Source: Argyresthia goedartella
Lineage: Eukaryota > Arthropoda > Insecta > Lepidoptera > Argyresthiidae
DNA length: 64,000 nt
Direction: 5' to 3'
Assembly (NCBI GenBank): GCA_949825045.1
Contig: OX463836.1
Location: 15,600,329 to 15,664,328 of the forward strand
The notes under the pieces are model-generated. The model did not search any database. It was given only the letters and a program-made list of their open reading frames with translations, and had not been told where the DNA came from. A program made the position numbers and the translations under genes. The first letter of the stretch is position 1; each line of letters starts with the position of its first letter. This document shows, piece by piece, positions 19,073 to 30,534 of this stretch.

Positions 19073-21570
19073 AATTACCCTTTATCCAAAGTTGATTCCT
19101 ACCATCCACCATTAGTCATCAAAACAAGTAATCCTGTAATATCTTACTTGAAAAAAAGGGTGCACCTAGGTTTAACTTCTTCAAGACGAACTACGACAAA
19201 ATAAATCATGAACTTAACTTGGTCGATTGGGAACACGAATTATGTGGCCTAGCGTCTGTGGACCAAATAAATGGTCGATAGGTTTTACAGTATTGTGAAT
19301 AAAAATATTTCTGATAACGTCCCATTGTGCATACCTAAGAAGAGCGGCTATCCTATTTGGTATACAAAAAAGCTGATTAAACTTCTGAACGAAAAAGAAA
19401 AATACCGTACCAAATATAAAAAACAAAATAACCCATTAGCAAAAATCGACTTTGAAAACGCTAGAAGTAGATGCCACAAGCAAATCAATGTTTGTTACGT
19501 TAAATAAAAGTTAAGTTAAATTCTATAGAACAATCCTTATGTGAAAATAACCTAAAATCCTTTTGGTCATTTATCAATTCAAAATGAAAATCTGGCAGCT
19601 CTTTTCCTTCAGAGATGTACCATGAAGGCGCCAAATTCTCGTCTCCAACTACTATTTGTAATGCTTTTGCAGAAAACTTTGCTTCTATCTATGCGCCTGC
19701 TAATCCTAATATTTGCAATTCAGAAGCAGCTATTAAAGAATCATCTCCAGCGCACTCCACGGGAACTCCGACTAGCCACAAGCATATGGGCTATCTCTAC
19801 GTCTCGTTTAAGGCAATATTCAAAAAACTTAAGAGACTTAATACTAAGAAGGGAGGCGGCCCGGATGGTATCCCGCCTGTCTTTGTTAGCAACTGTGCTG
19901 AAGGTCTTGCGATTCCCTTACACATTATTTTCAATTTTTCATTGTCGGCCGGTGTTTTCCCAACAGCATGGAAGACTGCAAACGTGGTACCCATTCCTAA
20001 GTGCAGCAACTCAGCTGATATTTCTAACTATAGGCCCATTTCCGTGTTGAATACTATGGCTAAAGTGTTCGAGTCACTTATATGTCCCACTTTAACGAAT
20101 CACCTTAATCCTATCTTAATTCCCGAGCAGCACGGGTTCAGAGCCAAAATGTCCACAGAATCAAATCTAGTCAGCTATGTTTCTGAATTGCCTGTAGCTC
20201 TTGATAAAGGTCAGCAAAGTGACGCCATTTATACAGACATAAGTAAAGCTTTTGACAGGGTTGACCATCGTTTATTAATTCAAAAACTACACAAAGTGGG
20301 ATTTCATGGACCTATGCTCGACTCCTTCATTTCGTATCTCCACGGGCGATTGCAAAAGGTCGTCGAATGTGGTTCAGAGTCTAGTACATTTGTAGTAACG
20401 TCTGGAGTCCCACAGGGTTCTCACATGGGTCCAATTTTATTTTTGATATTCATCAACGACTAGCTACTGAAATACAACATTCGCATTTTTCCTTGTTTGC
20501 CGATGATCTCAAGCTCTATTAGATAATTTAGAACTTGTCGGATTCGCTTCTTTTGCAGGAAGATCTCGACAAAATAACTAAATGGTCAGTTGATAACAAG
20601 CTGCCTCTCAGCAGCAGTAAAAGCAAACATATAAAATTTTGTAGGAAGAAACATCCCTTTGTCTCATCTTACCATATGAACGGAAAGCAATTAGTGGAGG
20701 TGGAGTCTATTAGAGACCTCGGTGTCGTTCTTGATTCGAAACTCAATTTCAACAGTCATATCGATGCCATTGTTAGTAAATCTCTAAAACTGTTGGGTTT
20801 TGTGTGGCGCAATTGTAAAAAGTTTAAAAGTATTACTCCAATGAAAGTGCTTTCTGTGCCTTAGTTCTTAGTAACTTAGAATACTGTGCAAGTGTGTGGA
20901 ACCCTCATTATCAGTGTCAATAGATAGAGTTGAAAGAGTCCAGAAACGCTTTCTTTATCTTCTAGTTGCACATGTGAAAATATTTGACCTAACTTCTTAC
21001 GAAAAAAGGCTATCTTACTTTAATATGTATTCCCTTGAGAGCAGAAGGTGGATTTTTGACCAACTTCTCCTGTTCAAGATCATTTCTGGACTCATAGATT
21101 GTCCAAAATTACTGTCTAGTATTAGTTTCACTGTTCCTCGCTGCGGATCTAGACTAAAAAATTACAGACCATTCGCCTTTACTATAAGTAGGACTAATGT
21201 CGGATCTTTTAGTGTATTGAAATGCATTTGTAATCAATTTAATATTCTATTTGGTATTGAAAACATTAATTTGTTCAACTGTAGCTTTTATAGTTTTCTT
21301 AAACAGTTATTTAGATTTAAGATACCTAAAATTTCTAAGATGTTTTTGTTTAATTTAATAATTTTATAAAAAATATTACTTCGTTTAAGTTTATTCTAGT
21401 AGCATTAATATAGAATTATCTAGTTTAGCGTCCACTTTTCATGTAACCTGTGCATGCAATGTTTACCTGTAATTGGATGTACCCATACTTCTTTCAAAAC
21501 TTTACTTGTCTGTTGACTTATGTCTCATGTGTATCATCTGTTGGTAAACATAATAAATAAATAAATAAAT
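19073..21570 (+). pseudogene. Non-LTR element B, endonuclease end, reverse transcriptase and 3' end
   Basis: It resumes with VDSYHPPLVI (end of endonuclease), then the linker GYPIWYTKKLIKLLNEKEKY. The RT (19615-20463) has GPDGIPPVFVSNCAEGLA, SNYRPISVLNTMAKVFE, EQHGFRAKMSTESNLVSYV, YTDISKAFDRVDH and SGVPQGSHMGPILF. After a stop comes SLFADDLKLY (catalytic FADD intact but in another frame), then RDLGVVLDSKLNFNSHIDAI, and the C-terminal domain to 21369. The 3' UTR ends with a TAAATAAATAAATAAAT tail (21551-21570). This is a Jockey/CR1-type ORF2. Several frameshifts and stops make it non-functional. The whole of B sits inside the QQGDPLGP-type RT. Confidence 0.85.
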
Positions 21571-22111
21571 TCAAGGAGCACTTAAAACAAATCCAGCCCA
21601 GGTCGTACTAACAATCCTGCCAATTCCCAGGCTCTGGAGTTGTCTGTCAATTCCCAGGCTTATATAAACGTTGCGTACGGCTCCGATGTGGCTTTGTAGG
21701 GAGGAATCCACTGAGTATGATAACGTACTGATTATCTTACTAGAGTCGATTATCAATATTGAAATGACTTCCACTCAGTGGTGCCAAGCAGCTTTGCCCA
21801 TCAGGCACGGTGGTTTAGGCATTCGACGGTTGCGCGACACCGAGCTGCCGGCCTTCTTGTCTTCGTCGCATGGGGTGCGAGACCTTGTCACTCTTATTTT
21901 AAATATCCATGGTGATGGTTTTCGTATCCCCTTCGCGGAGGAGGCATTAGGGTTATGGCATGATTGGTGTCCTGGTAGCACTTCGCCCCAGCACCCGCAC
22001 TCACAGCGTATTTGGGATGAGGTATCGTGCGGAGTCACGCTAAAAGAGCTATTGGACCGGAATTCAGGGGTCGAGCTGACACGACTGCGAGCAGTTTCGC
22101 AGCCAGATTAA
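21571..22111 (+). pseudogene. Non-LTR reverse transcriptase (QQGDPLGP type), 3' part
   Basis: Continues the protein of 16690-17690 after the element B insertion. It reads LRTAPMWLCREES, WCQAALPIRHGGLGIRRL, DTELPAFLSSSHGVRD and ends around 22111. The LPIRxGGLGIR motif follows the RT palm in this protein type. A stop just before LRTAPMW and a short duplication (CAATTCCCAGGCT twice) lie at the junction. No tail or 3' UTR could be identified. Belonging to the same protein as the first part is inferred from order and motif content. Confidence 0.65.
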
Positions 22112-22572
22112 ATATTACTTGTTCTATTTGTTAGGTATTGGTATAAGTTTACTAATATGAAAGAGCTTCGACTCTGACTTTCTATGACCCGTATCAATTA
22201 TATACATTTAGGGGCGATTGTTCCAGCCCCAGATAAAGAGTCGGATAACTATCAAGCGAACATTTTTACCTAGCTGTTTATCAGTCTGATAGTAAGTCGC
22301 TCATTTTTCAATGGTCATTTATTCCTTAGTTAGCTATCTGACCTTTTTATTTCAATCCTGGCAATCCGAACTCAGAGAGATGAAACAAATATATAGAAAA
22401 CAGTGGTAGTGGAGCAGGACTGACTATCGTCATAATTTCCCGTCATTTGCAAGATGGCGTCTCAAGCAACAGCTGATTTCAATCAACGTGGTGATTACTT
22501 CCTCTGAGGTTATTGTTTGGTAACATTTAGTTTGGATCGTCGATATTGTGATTTTATTTACTGAAATTTGCA

Positions 22573-23500
22573 ATGGAATCTCAAAAAAGTGTATTTAAAA
22601 GAGAGCGCTCGGCAAAACTTCGATACTGCCGAGGTTCAGTTGCTCGTCGATCTTGTTAATAAGCACAAGCAAATAATTGAAAATAAAAAGACTGACGCGG
22701 TCACAAATAAGGACAAAGAAAATGCCTGGATCAAAATTGCAGATGGCTTCAACGCCTGTGGATTTTCAACAGGTATCCTCACGTGGAAAACGTTAAAGCT
22801 AAAATATGAAGGTATTAAAAAAAACACAAAAAAGAAGTCCTCTTTGAGAAGGCAGGAGCAATACAGAACTGGTGGTGGGCCATCAGAAGCTCCAGACTTT
22901 ACTGAAACGGAGGAGAAAGTAATGAGCATTTGCTCAAATATAACAGGATTAGAAGCTCGTCACGATAGTGATACTATCATACTGACATTTCCTGAAGTGG
23001 AAGTTTTACCATTGTCAACTCATGAAGAGGAAGTCGTTCCTCCAAAGCCAACTGAAGATACAGACGAGTCATTCAAGGATGACATTAACAATATGGGCAA
23101 GTCATACAAAGATGACGTGAACAATATGGAGGAGTCAGTCAAAGATGATAACGACAATATGGACGAGACATTTAAAGATGATGTCAATAATGACTCTCAA
23201 AAAGTAAATAAATGGGATAAATGGCACCCAAAAGCGCTTTAAACAAGGGTTTCACAAGTTTTAAAACCAGACACAGCGACAAGAGCAAGTGTCACCTCTA
23301 AACTAGACAAATTAAGCGCAGCTCGTTTAGAACTGGTCCAGCTGCAAATGGAGATTGCCAAAAAGCAACACCAGTTTGTGGCGGAGGAGCATAAAATGAA
23401 AATGTTGCAATTAGCCAATGATGAGAGAAGAAAGGAAGAAATACATGCAGTGCTGATTAAAAACATGAAATCTGGGCCTGTTATGAATGATATTATTTAG
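22573..23500 (+). pseudogene. Harbinger Myb/SANT-like accessory protein
   Basis: The natural start is the ATG at 22573 (MESQKSVFKRER). A one-base indel near 22610 moves reading into the frame with FDTAEVQLLVDLVNKHKQII, KENAWIKIADGFNACGF and WKTLKLKYEGIKKN, a three-helix Myb/SANT-like (regulatory-protein type) DNA-binding domain with spaced Trp residues. An acidic region follows with four related DDxNNM repeats (about residues 165-215). After a stop near 23240 another frame gives a helical segment (LVQLQMEIAKKQHQFVAEEH) ending NDII, the expected coiled-coil tail. In this superfamily the protein binds the transposon ends and helps recruit the transposase. It converges on the transposase gene, tails about 120 bp apart. 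Confidence 0.75.
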
Positions 23501-23623
23501 TTAGGATGTTGTTTGGTATAGTTATTTATAAGTTTTTCCTAAATTTCGAGAAATAAAACCAATAACAAGCTTTTGAAATTTTATTTTACAAAGTAGGAAA
23601 AGCTAAATTTATTTACTTATCTA

Positions 23624-24998
23624 TTATACCATTAGAGCTTGAAAATAACTTAGCATAATGTTTCTTGTCTGGTGCCTTTCATCAGCAACGGGAGGGCTTG
23701 TTTCAGAGGAAGGAAATACAGGTTGAGTTGGAACATGTACTTCCGGGTCCTCTTGAGTTTCATCTTCATTTTTTGTTCTGGCTAGATTGTGTAATACAGC
23801 ACAAGCTACAATTACATCTTGTGCAAGTGGTAGTTTACATCTCAAACCAATACTTAAGACCGGAAAGCGTCTTTTCCATACTCCAAAGCATCTTTCGATG
23901 ACATTCCGGGATCGGATCTGTGACTCATTGTACAAGCTCTGAGCAGGTGTTGTTGGGTTTTGAATTGGAATCAGTAGATAATTAGTTAGTTCATAACCGC
24001 TGTCTCCAAGTATGAGTCCATTTCCAAATGCGTGATTCTCACAATGGAATTTACTTGAGAATTCGAAAATATCATGCTATCATGAGTAGAGCCAGGCCAA
24101 CGTGCAACTATGTCTTGGAACATTAATTCTGCAGAACACATCGCTTGCACGTTAAAAGATAGAAAGCCCTTTCTGTTCCTAAAGTTCTCTGCTGTGTTTC
24201 CACCGGGTGACTGAATCCGAACATGTGTGCAATCTAATGCTGAGAATACTCTAGGGAATCTGGCAATCTTGTAGAATTCTTCCTGGCGCTTTCTGACTTC
24301 ATCAGCGCTTCTTGGCAAATTTATGAAAACCCGTATCAGTGATGCTATGGCTTCCGTTACTCTTTTTATAATGCGGCATATAGTAGAGCTATGAATGCCA
24401 CCAAAATCACCAACTGTGATATAAAAACTCCCAGTGGCATAAAACCTTTATTAATAACGAGTTATTAATAACTGCGACATGGGTGGGATACATTGGTTCC
24501 TGAAACAATAAAATTGAATTTTAGGGTTAGATAAAACTGAGTAGTAGGTAGATAGTTATTACTGTTGGTGGTGCCAATGGTGTACTCATAATTTCACATG
24601 CACATCATTACTGTAGGGTAAAATCACTTTTAGGTAGGTACAAGTAGATGGTAGTAGGTACTATATCTAAATAACACTTACCTTTGTGTTTTGCGCTTGA
24701 TTTTATCTTCTATCAGCGAAAGAAAATATAGCACAGACTCTTTTAAAAGCCTGAATCTGCGATGAAATTCTTTTTCATCCCACATAGTGAAATGGTCAGT
24801 CCTCGGTCTCACCATCCTTTCTTTGCGCTCAGGTGGATTTAAGTAATCATTTATCATGGCCTCTTCGTCGATTGCCAAGTCGTCAATTGTATCAAATACA
24901 TACATAGCTATTCGCCAAATCCGTAGGAACATGGTATAATAATCAGTAACAGAAAAATTACTAGAAATAACCAATGGAAATAACCTCAAACTGCTCAA
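23624..24998 (-). pseudogene. PIF/Harbinger DDE transposase, two exons
   Basis: Exon 1 (24998-24682) encodes an acidic N-terminus and TMWDEKEFHRRFRLLKESV. It ends at a GTAAGT donor (24681), and TTGTTTCAG at 24500 closes a 182-bp intron. Exon 2 gives FYITVGDFGGIHSSTICRII and FPRVFSALDCTHVRIQSPGG (first Asp), then NFRNRKGFLSFNVQA and ARWPGSTHDSMIF (second Asp). After a frameshift near 23960 it continues SRNVIERCFGVWKRRFPVL (catalytic Glu) and VIVACAVLHNLAR. All three DDE residues of the DDE_4-type nuclease survive. There are frameshifts near 24460 and 23960. Known role: cut-and-paste excision at the terminal repeats with 3-bp target duplication. The start methionine is uncertain within 24998-24925. 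Confidence 0.88.
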
Positions 24999-25235
24999 AC
25001 CAAACCAAATAAACCAAGTGACATATGACTTTTGGCGACAGACAACTACTTTATTCTACTGAATACAGTTATCTGGCCGTTGAAGAGGCGGATAGATTTA
25101 TTCCTCTGATAGCAAAGTTATTTCACTGTTATATCCTTCCCGACGATTGAAAAATTCAGTTTATTGCTAACTGTCGAATAAACAGACAGATAGACTATCT
25201 GCCTGTTTATCTGGGGATAGAGCAATCGCCCCTTA

Positions 25236-26284
25236 ATTTAGTATCTTTTCAATAATTTTAAATGGACCAATCCTCAGCTCATCCATTTTACTTCTATTTA
25301 GTTTATTGCCATTCTCTACATATACCATATCTCTTGTATTAAGAATAATTTTAGCTCTGTTTTTATCAAACATTTGTTCATTGTAATTATTTGATCTATT
25401 ATTATAACTTAGTTATAATTTCTCTTTTATTTGTTATCTTCCCTCTGTTTGAACCAGCATTTTTCTTCGGGATGGAACCGGTATGCTTTATTTAAGTTTT
25501 CACAGATTTTACACGGCTTTATTTTATCAGATTTTCCTTTATAATCTTCTGTGATCTTTTTATTCTTGATATAATTCTTTTTGTTCACCATATGTTCGTA
25601 TTTTCCAATTTAATTGTAGAGGTTGGAAGTTGTTTTCACATCTTCTTTATCAATTGTCTCTATTATATAATTTAGTAATCCTATCACAATAAGATTGATC
25701 ATTGTTTGGGTGTCAATGTATTTGTTAACCTCTAGTAACAGTCTTTCTTTTTTTGTTACATACTCCAGTAATGATCCAGCTTGAAATCTAAATGTAAAAG
25801 CATATTTGATTTGTGACCAACCTTTGCTGCACATTCGGAGTTAACCGTCAATTTTATTAACATACTGCTATACCAATCTTGGCACTGTTTTTCTAGTAGA
25901 TTCCAATCTTATCTTGATCCTGTATAATCTCGAATCTTTCACATTCATTCTCAAAGTATTAGTGTTATTGTGGGAAGGCGTTGACTTTTCTATAATCTCT
26001 TCTAAATACTGGTAACCAAACTGTACATTTTCACCTTCATCTAAGTATATTTTTCTCAAATCTGTAGTAAGAGGGATCCATACTGATCGTGTCTTTTTAA
26101 GGGCATTTTTGATTTTGGTAAATACATTTGAAGATGATATGGCAGTGTGCTTACTTATGGGTTTTAACTCATCTGGTACATCGAAAACAGATCCGTCCGG
26201 CGTCTCAATTGAGGTTATGCAGATGTGATTTGTTTTTCCATCCGTTGATCCCAATACCATAAATTTAAAACGTAATTTTTCCAT
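25236..26284 (-). pseudogene. LTR-retrotransposon remnant: gag parts and integrase tail
   Basis: Read on the minus strand: a 138-residue frame at 26284-25868 (MEKLRFKFMVLGSTDGKTNH) of unknown fold; then 25834-25610 (FQAGSLLEYVTKKERLLLEVNKY, TMINLIVIGLLNYIIE), a capsid-like segment; then a Cys/His stretch (CKICENLNKAYRFHPEEKCW, about 25440-25520). Finally, around 25260-25380, NTRDMVYVENGNKLNRSKMD and IGPFKIIEKI resemble the C-terminal domain of a Gypsy integrase. Protease, RT, RNase H and the integrase core are missing between, so a large internal deletion is inferred. Domain naming is by eye and the first frame may be unrelated. Confidence 0.5.
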
Positions 26285-26585
26285 TTTACTTTTTACAGGA
26301 TCCCGTTTGATAGGGAATGTGTTTATATGCTAGCGTTCACACGAGCATACCGCATGCGGGATCCTGCACAAAACCCATCCGGTCGAATTGTGCTATTCGG
26401 TTTTGTCACTAGAAACTGGATCCGTAGTCTTGTAAAAAGCGGGATCCCGTTTAATCACACCTGTAAAAAACGTTGGGTACAGGCATTCTTAAATGTATTT
26501 CGGCAAGTATTTCGTTTGTTAATGGGCTATCAGCGAAGGGTTCTCGAAATGCGTTTAACAAAGTAGCTGCGATTCGAAAAAATTG
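26285..26585. other. Unassigned, with repeated GGATCCCG motifs
   Basis: GCGGGATCC/GGATCCCG motifs recur at about 26300, 26355 and 26440 in mixed orientation. No gene supported. Confidence 0.4.
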
Positions 26586-26589
26586 GAAC

Positions 26590-27815
26590 ATATGAGGCAG
26601 AGCTCTATTGAAATATGTTTGCCTGAATAGAATCTGAATCTATTGAATGCTGTTCTCTGGCTTTCTTTACATAACTGAAGACATCACCAAGTAGTAGTGA
26701 TTAGACCAGGCGAATCGATCAACTCAACCCAATGGTTATGACGCAAGTACATTTCACAAATTCTGGCACCCTCTGGTACGAAGATGTTGAAGTCGCAAAA
26801 CACTTTGATCTTGATTCGCTCAGGTACTCGAAGTCTTTGATCCGATAAGCATCCGTGAAACAAACAATGGTTGAAGTGTTTGCCACTCTTTTGTATTCCG
26901 GAACTATTACTTCGTCTTGAACTGCAACGGGAGCTGGGACCTGGTTGTCTTCCCTTTGTGTATTGCGATTAGCGCGCTGAGCGCGTTGAAAACAAGGCCG
27001 GCATATGAAAGTATCTTCCCGGCCAAAAACCTGTTAACAAGATAAAAATAAATATGTGGGTTGTTGATTTAACATTGTTTTTTTAAAAAATAATTATGTA
27101 TTTTAAAGCGACAACACTAGAGAGGTGCAATATGTCATTTATGTGACGACACACAAATCATATTAAACTTCCTGTAACATGTCGTGACAACTGTTAACAG
27201 TATATTTTTATTAACCTAAATTTCGTTTTTAGGGTTCTGTACCCGAAGGGTGCCAAACGGGACCCTATTACTGAGACTTCCGTCCGTCTGTCACCAGGCT
27301 GTATCTTATGAACCGTGGTAGATAGATATTTGCAATTTTCACAGATGATGTATTTCTGTTGCCGCTACAACAACAAATGCTAAAATTCAGAATATTTTTT
27401 TTTTAATTACTCAAAGGATCTTGTGGTCACTATTTGAATTAATTTTACCTCTGAGACTTGCAAAAATCAGGCCGTTGTTTGTAGCCACACTGCGAGATGA
27501 TAAAAGCGGTCTCAAATGGTCAATCCATAAAGACAATAGCCACCACGTTTTATAACTTTGTGATATATTAACCATTGTAGCTGACACCCTAAAGTAGCGT
27601 ACAGCCCCGGGCTTCTCTGCATGTGCACAGAACATCGAAATCAAATAGTGAATAGTCAGACAAATAAGTTACTTAAAATAATTACTTACATAGTTTGGAG
27701 GTAGATGAGGCCTGATGTAGTCCATTAAAAACTGATTCTCCACAAAAAAGTCTTGCGTGAGAGTGAAACGCCTCCTATTCCGAGTGGAAAGGTGGCAGGT
27801 TACGCAATGATCCAT
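26590..27815 (-). pseudogene. Two-exon TE protein with zinc-binding N-terminus (ISL2EU/IS4EU-like?)
   Basis: Exon 1 starts at the ATG at 27815 and reads MDHCVTCHLSTRNRRRFTLT, ending ...PHLPPNY before a GTAAGT donor (27689). Exon 2 begins at 27030 after TTGTTAACAG with FGREDTFICRPCFQRAQRAN, so CxxC pairs from the two exons could form one zinc site. It continues with VIVPEYKRVANTST and, after a one-base frameshift, VPERIKIKVFCDFNIFVPEG and ICEMYLRHNHWVEL. I associate this CxxC...CxxC...PEYKRAxNTS arrangement with the N-terminus of insect DDE elements of the ISL2EU/IS4EU type, but no DDE core follows. The exon reading is clear; the family name is tentative. The intron carries a dispersed repeat. 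Confidence 0.5.
27227..27385 (+). repeat. Dispersed repeat with AGGGTTCTGTACCC start (lepidopteran type)
   Basis: The stretch contains AGGGTTCTGTACCCGAAGGG, CGGGACCCTATTACTGAGAC, CCGTCCGTCTGTCACCAGGC and TCACAGATGATGTATTTCTG, a sequence I recognise as very common in moth and butterfly genomes. It lies inside the intron of the minus-strand gene. Class (MITE-like) uncertain; the usual right end is not present. Confidence 0.65.
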
Positions 27816-28910
27816 CTCGTCTTTTAATTGAAAACAATTACTGACAAAATGCTAGTCCAGATCTTTGTGATCACACAGCACAAAAGTCCAATTCAAGCCA
27901 AAATGTCGTGGAATTCGATGAAACCGATCCAAGTCCGGTAGGCAGGCCAAGTAGTTGAAATCACAATTAAGAGCACAGAAAAACGCAGTTGACACAATGC
28001 GAAACAATGAGCAACTGAGATAAATAATTATCGCAACAAAGAGTTAAGGGGAGGAGGTGACAAGTGGTAACGAGGGGTGGCGGAGAAGCGGACAAGTCGG
28101 CAACCTAAAAATGTGGTTTAGGACAATGCTATTGTATCGTAGAACAATAGCGAAACAAGCAGGTAGCATCTTTTTCTTTCATTTTAGTTGACGTTTTTCG
28201 TATATTTTGAAGCTTCATAACTTTTTACCTAAATAACATAGAGATTTCAAATTAAGTAATCTTGACAGCTGTATTTATAAGGAATCGATGTAGATATGTC
28301 GACTCAGTGGCCGCGACCAGTATCAGGTTCCATACATGTTTGTCCATTGTCCTTTGTTGTCCTCAGCAATTTGTTCCCACTCATATTTTGTGTCGAGCAA
28401 TTTCATAAACTCCTGATGCAAATTATTCCATGACATTTGTTACTTCTATTTTTAGTAAGACTCCCACTCGATATGTGTAATGTAAATCCATGTATGAACA
28501 CCCAAATGTCAAGTACCTGCAAATTGAAAACATAAGTAGTGTTATTCCTATATCCCTATATATATATGTATATCCCTTCCCCCCCGGACCTCGTAAAGAG
28601 TAGTCGCGTTTAAACCTTTCGTCTTTTTATTACAATTTAAACTAAACATTTTCAACGTTTTAAATGAAACGAAATAATAGGAGCGCATACGCGAAGGAGC
28701 TTCACTCAGGTTAAATTACGCGCCGTTGATCCAACCCGCGCCACCAGCCGACGTCCCCTCCAGCAACAGCTCATCAAAGGCCACTACTACACAGCGTAAT
28801 CAAGCTCCGCCCGCTGACGAGGTCCTCATTCATCTGGACAGAAGAACCGCCCATTGCGCGTGAGTAGCCTTGACCGCGGGCCAATCAGGACGCGGTTCAT
28901 ATTATACTAG
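27816..28910. other. Unassigned; one short minus-strand frame
   Basis: No confident gene. At 28436-28323 (minus) a 37-residue frame starting MSWNNLHQEFMKLLDTKYEW looks protein-like but has no recognised family; it may be an exon scrap. A C-rich run occurs at about 28577. The 5' UTR of the non-LTR element that follows probably begins near 28910. Confidence 0.35.
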
Positions 28911-29033
28911 ACGGAAAGGCATTTCGGCCCAACTTCACGATCGGTGGTCAGCGCACTTGACCTAAAGGCCACCTCAAACCTCCTCGAGTCACTGAGCGCC
29001 TGGTATTTTATAGTGTGAATAAGATCGTTCAGT

Positions 29034-30023
29034 ATGGTTCTCCGTACCCCACCCCCCTCCCCGGCGAAGACTGCTAGTACGAGCGCGCTATCTACGGGAG
29101 CAAATGCGAGTGTCGCTCAACTCGCAGCCAATACGACGCCCATACAGCACTCCTCATCGACACCAAATCTTTCGTCTACTTTGGGCATGCGTACTGACTC
29201 AGTAAACACTTTGCCTAGAGGGGCAAAGCGAAAGCATGACGGGACTGATAATGAGGATGAATTAAGAGATTTTATGGGAAGTATGCGCGGGATGTTCGCA
29301 TCATTTTCAAATGACATTCATTCGCGCCTTAATGTACTGCAAGAAAACATCGCTGTCATACGTCAACAGAACAATGAGATTACAAAGAGTGTGGAGTTTA
29401 TGTCGGAGAAGCACGATGATTTGCTAAAAAGAATTGACGCATTGGAAGCAGGAAAACGTGATGATAAAAAATACATTTTGTTACTTGAAGATAAGTTAGA
29501 GTCACTGGAAAAGAAGTCTCGCTCAACATGCGTCGAAATACGAAACATCCCGACAAAACCTGAAGACAAGAGCATGGAGACTAAGACTGGTTTATGCGAA
29601 GTACTTAAAAACCTGACAAATGTTATAAGCCTGCCAATTAATGAATCAGATATCAAGGGTATTTACAGAACTGCGAATATCAAAGACTCATCGAGACCGA
29701 TTATTGTCGATTTTTGCACGGTTCTAAAAAAGGAGGCACTATTATCAGCGGTCAAAACTTTCAACTCAAAAAAACCAAACACAGATAAACTAAACACCAC
29801 ACATCTGGGTCTAATTGCGCTGAAGAGAGGTATTTTCATATCTGAAACTCTCACCCCCAAGACGCAGCGTTTATTCTATATGGCTCGAGAATTTGCGAAG
29901 GAGAACAAATATGATTTCTGCTGGACCTCTCGTGGTGTAGTCTACCTTCGGAAGTCAGAAAAAAAGCCTTACAGCCGTATCGCAAGTGACAGTGATTTAG
30001 CCAATTTGGTTAATAAGGCGTGA
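29034..30023 (+). CDS. Non-LTR retrotransposon ORF1 protein (coiled coil + FP25K-like domain), intact
   Basis: 329 residues, uninterrupted, starting MVLRTPPPSPAKTAS. Residues 1-70 are Ser/Thr/Ala-rich and disordered. About residues 85-160 form a long heptad-rich coiled coil (MRGMFASFSNDIHSRLNVLQ to LEDKLESLEKKS). Then CVEIRNIPTKPED starts an RNA-recognition-like fold. The C-terminus (SETLTPKTQRLFYMAREFAK, FCWTSRGVVYLRKSEKKP) matches the Baculo_FP (FP25K-type) domain found in many insect ORF1 proteins. In non-LTR elements ORF1p trimerises through the coiled coil and binds the element RNA. It lies upstream of the interrupted ORF2 (30.5-38.6 kb). An open ORF1 beside a broken ORF2 suggests relatively recent inactivation. 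Confidence 0.88.
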   Translation: MVLRTPPPSPAKTASTSALSTGANASVAQLAANTTPIQHSSSTPNLSSTLGMRTDSVNTLPRGAKRKHDGTDNEDELRDFMGSMRGMFASFSNDIHSRLNVLQENIAVIRQQNNEITKSVEFMSEKHDDLLKRIDALEAGKRDDKKYILLLEDKLESLEKKSRSTCVEIRNIPTKPEDKSMETKTGLCEVLKNLTNVISLPINESDIKGIYRTANIKDSSRPIIVDFCTVLKKEALLSAVKTFNSKKPNTDKLNTTHLGLIALKRGIFISETLTPKTQRLFYMAREFAKENKYDFCWTSRGVVYLRKSEKKPYSRIASDSDLANLVNKA

Positions 30024-30534
30024 CTTATTTTAGAAAATTCTTCAAGTACTTTTCTCCTTTACACTGATATTAAAAATGTTAAAAACGTAGATCAAATACT
30101 ACATACACAAATACAAATTCTTAAACAAACATTACACTCACTTATTCCTTCTACAGAAACACATACACAACAAACAGAAAAACACACACCATTTACATCA
30201 CCACTCCTGCAAACAATTACTAATTCTCAAGAAAATTGATTAATCAAAAAATCAAAATCAAAAATCATTTATTTCCATAGGATGTTGTTACATCACTTAG
30301 ATTCGTCATTACATTTTTTTGGGTGAGTTCACTAACACAATGGCGGAATCTGTGGAGAAGAGCAATACATATTATACAAAGCCCATCATGAATAATAAAT
30401 ACAGGTTTAATTCAGAAAACAATACAAAACATGATAATATTATAAATATCACACAAATAATTAAGACTTTGGCCCAGAGTAATATAATTAGATTCAATAT
30501 AAAAATAAACCACATTCGATAATGTAAATCAATT
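30024..30534 (+). other. ORF1-ORF2 interval with a probable small insertion
   Basis: An open stretch after ORF1 (YTDIKNVKNVDQILHTQIQI, up to about 30238) and another at 30319-30520 look like the N-terminal extension of ORF2. Between them, about 30235-30315 contains AATCAAAAATCAAAATC-type repeats and a reversed polyadenylation signal (TTTATT), suggesting a short 5'-truncated retroposed copy in minus orientation. Tentative. Confidence 0.4.

Larger units (their letters stand above)
22211..25232. mobile_element. Complete PIF/Harbinger DNA transposon
   Basis: The 3,022-bp unit has imperfect terminal inverted repeats of about 44 bp (GGGGCGATTG..C.A.CCCCAGATAAA at both ends) and is flanked by the 3-bp duplication TTA (22208-22210 and 25233-25235), the size and sequence expected for PIF/Harbinger. 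It contains two convergent genes: a Myb/SANT-like DNA-binding protein (+) and a two-exon DDE transposase (-). Both coding regions carry frameshifts, so the copy is probably inactive, but structurally nothing is missing. The right end also holds a short inner palindrome (AAACAG.CAGATAG / CTATCTGCCTGTTT). Confidence 0.9.

Noticed and set aside
30319..30522. Separate small gene between ORF1 and ORF2
   Set aside because: Composition and position fit an N-terminal extension of ORF2 disrupted by a small insertion.
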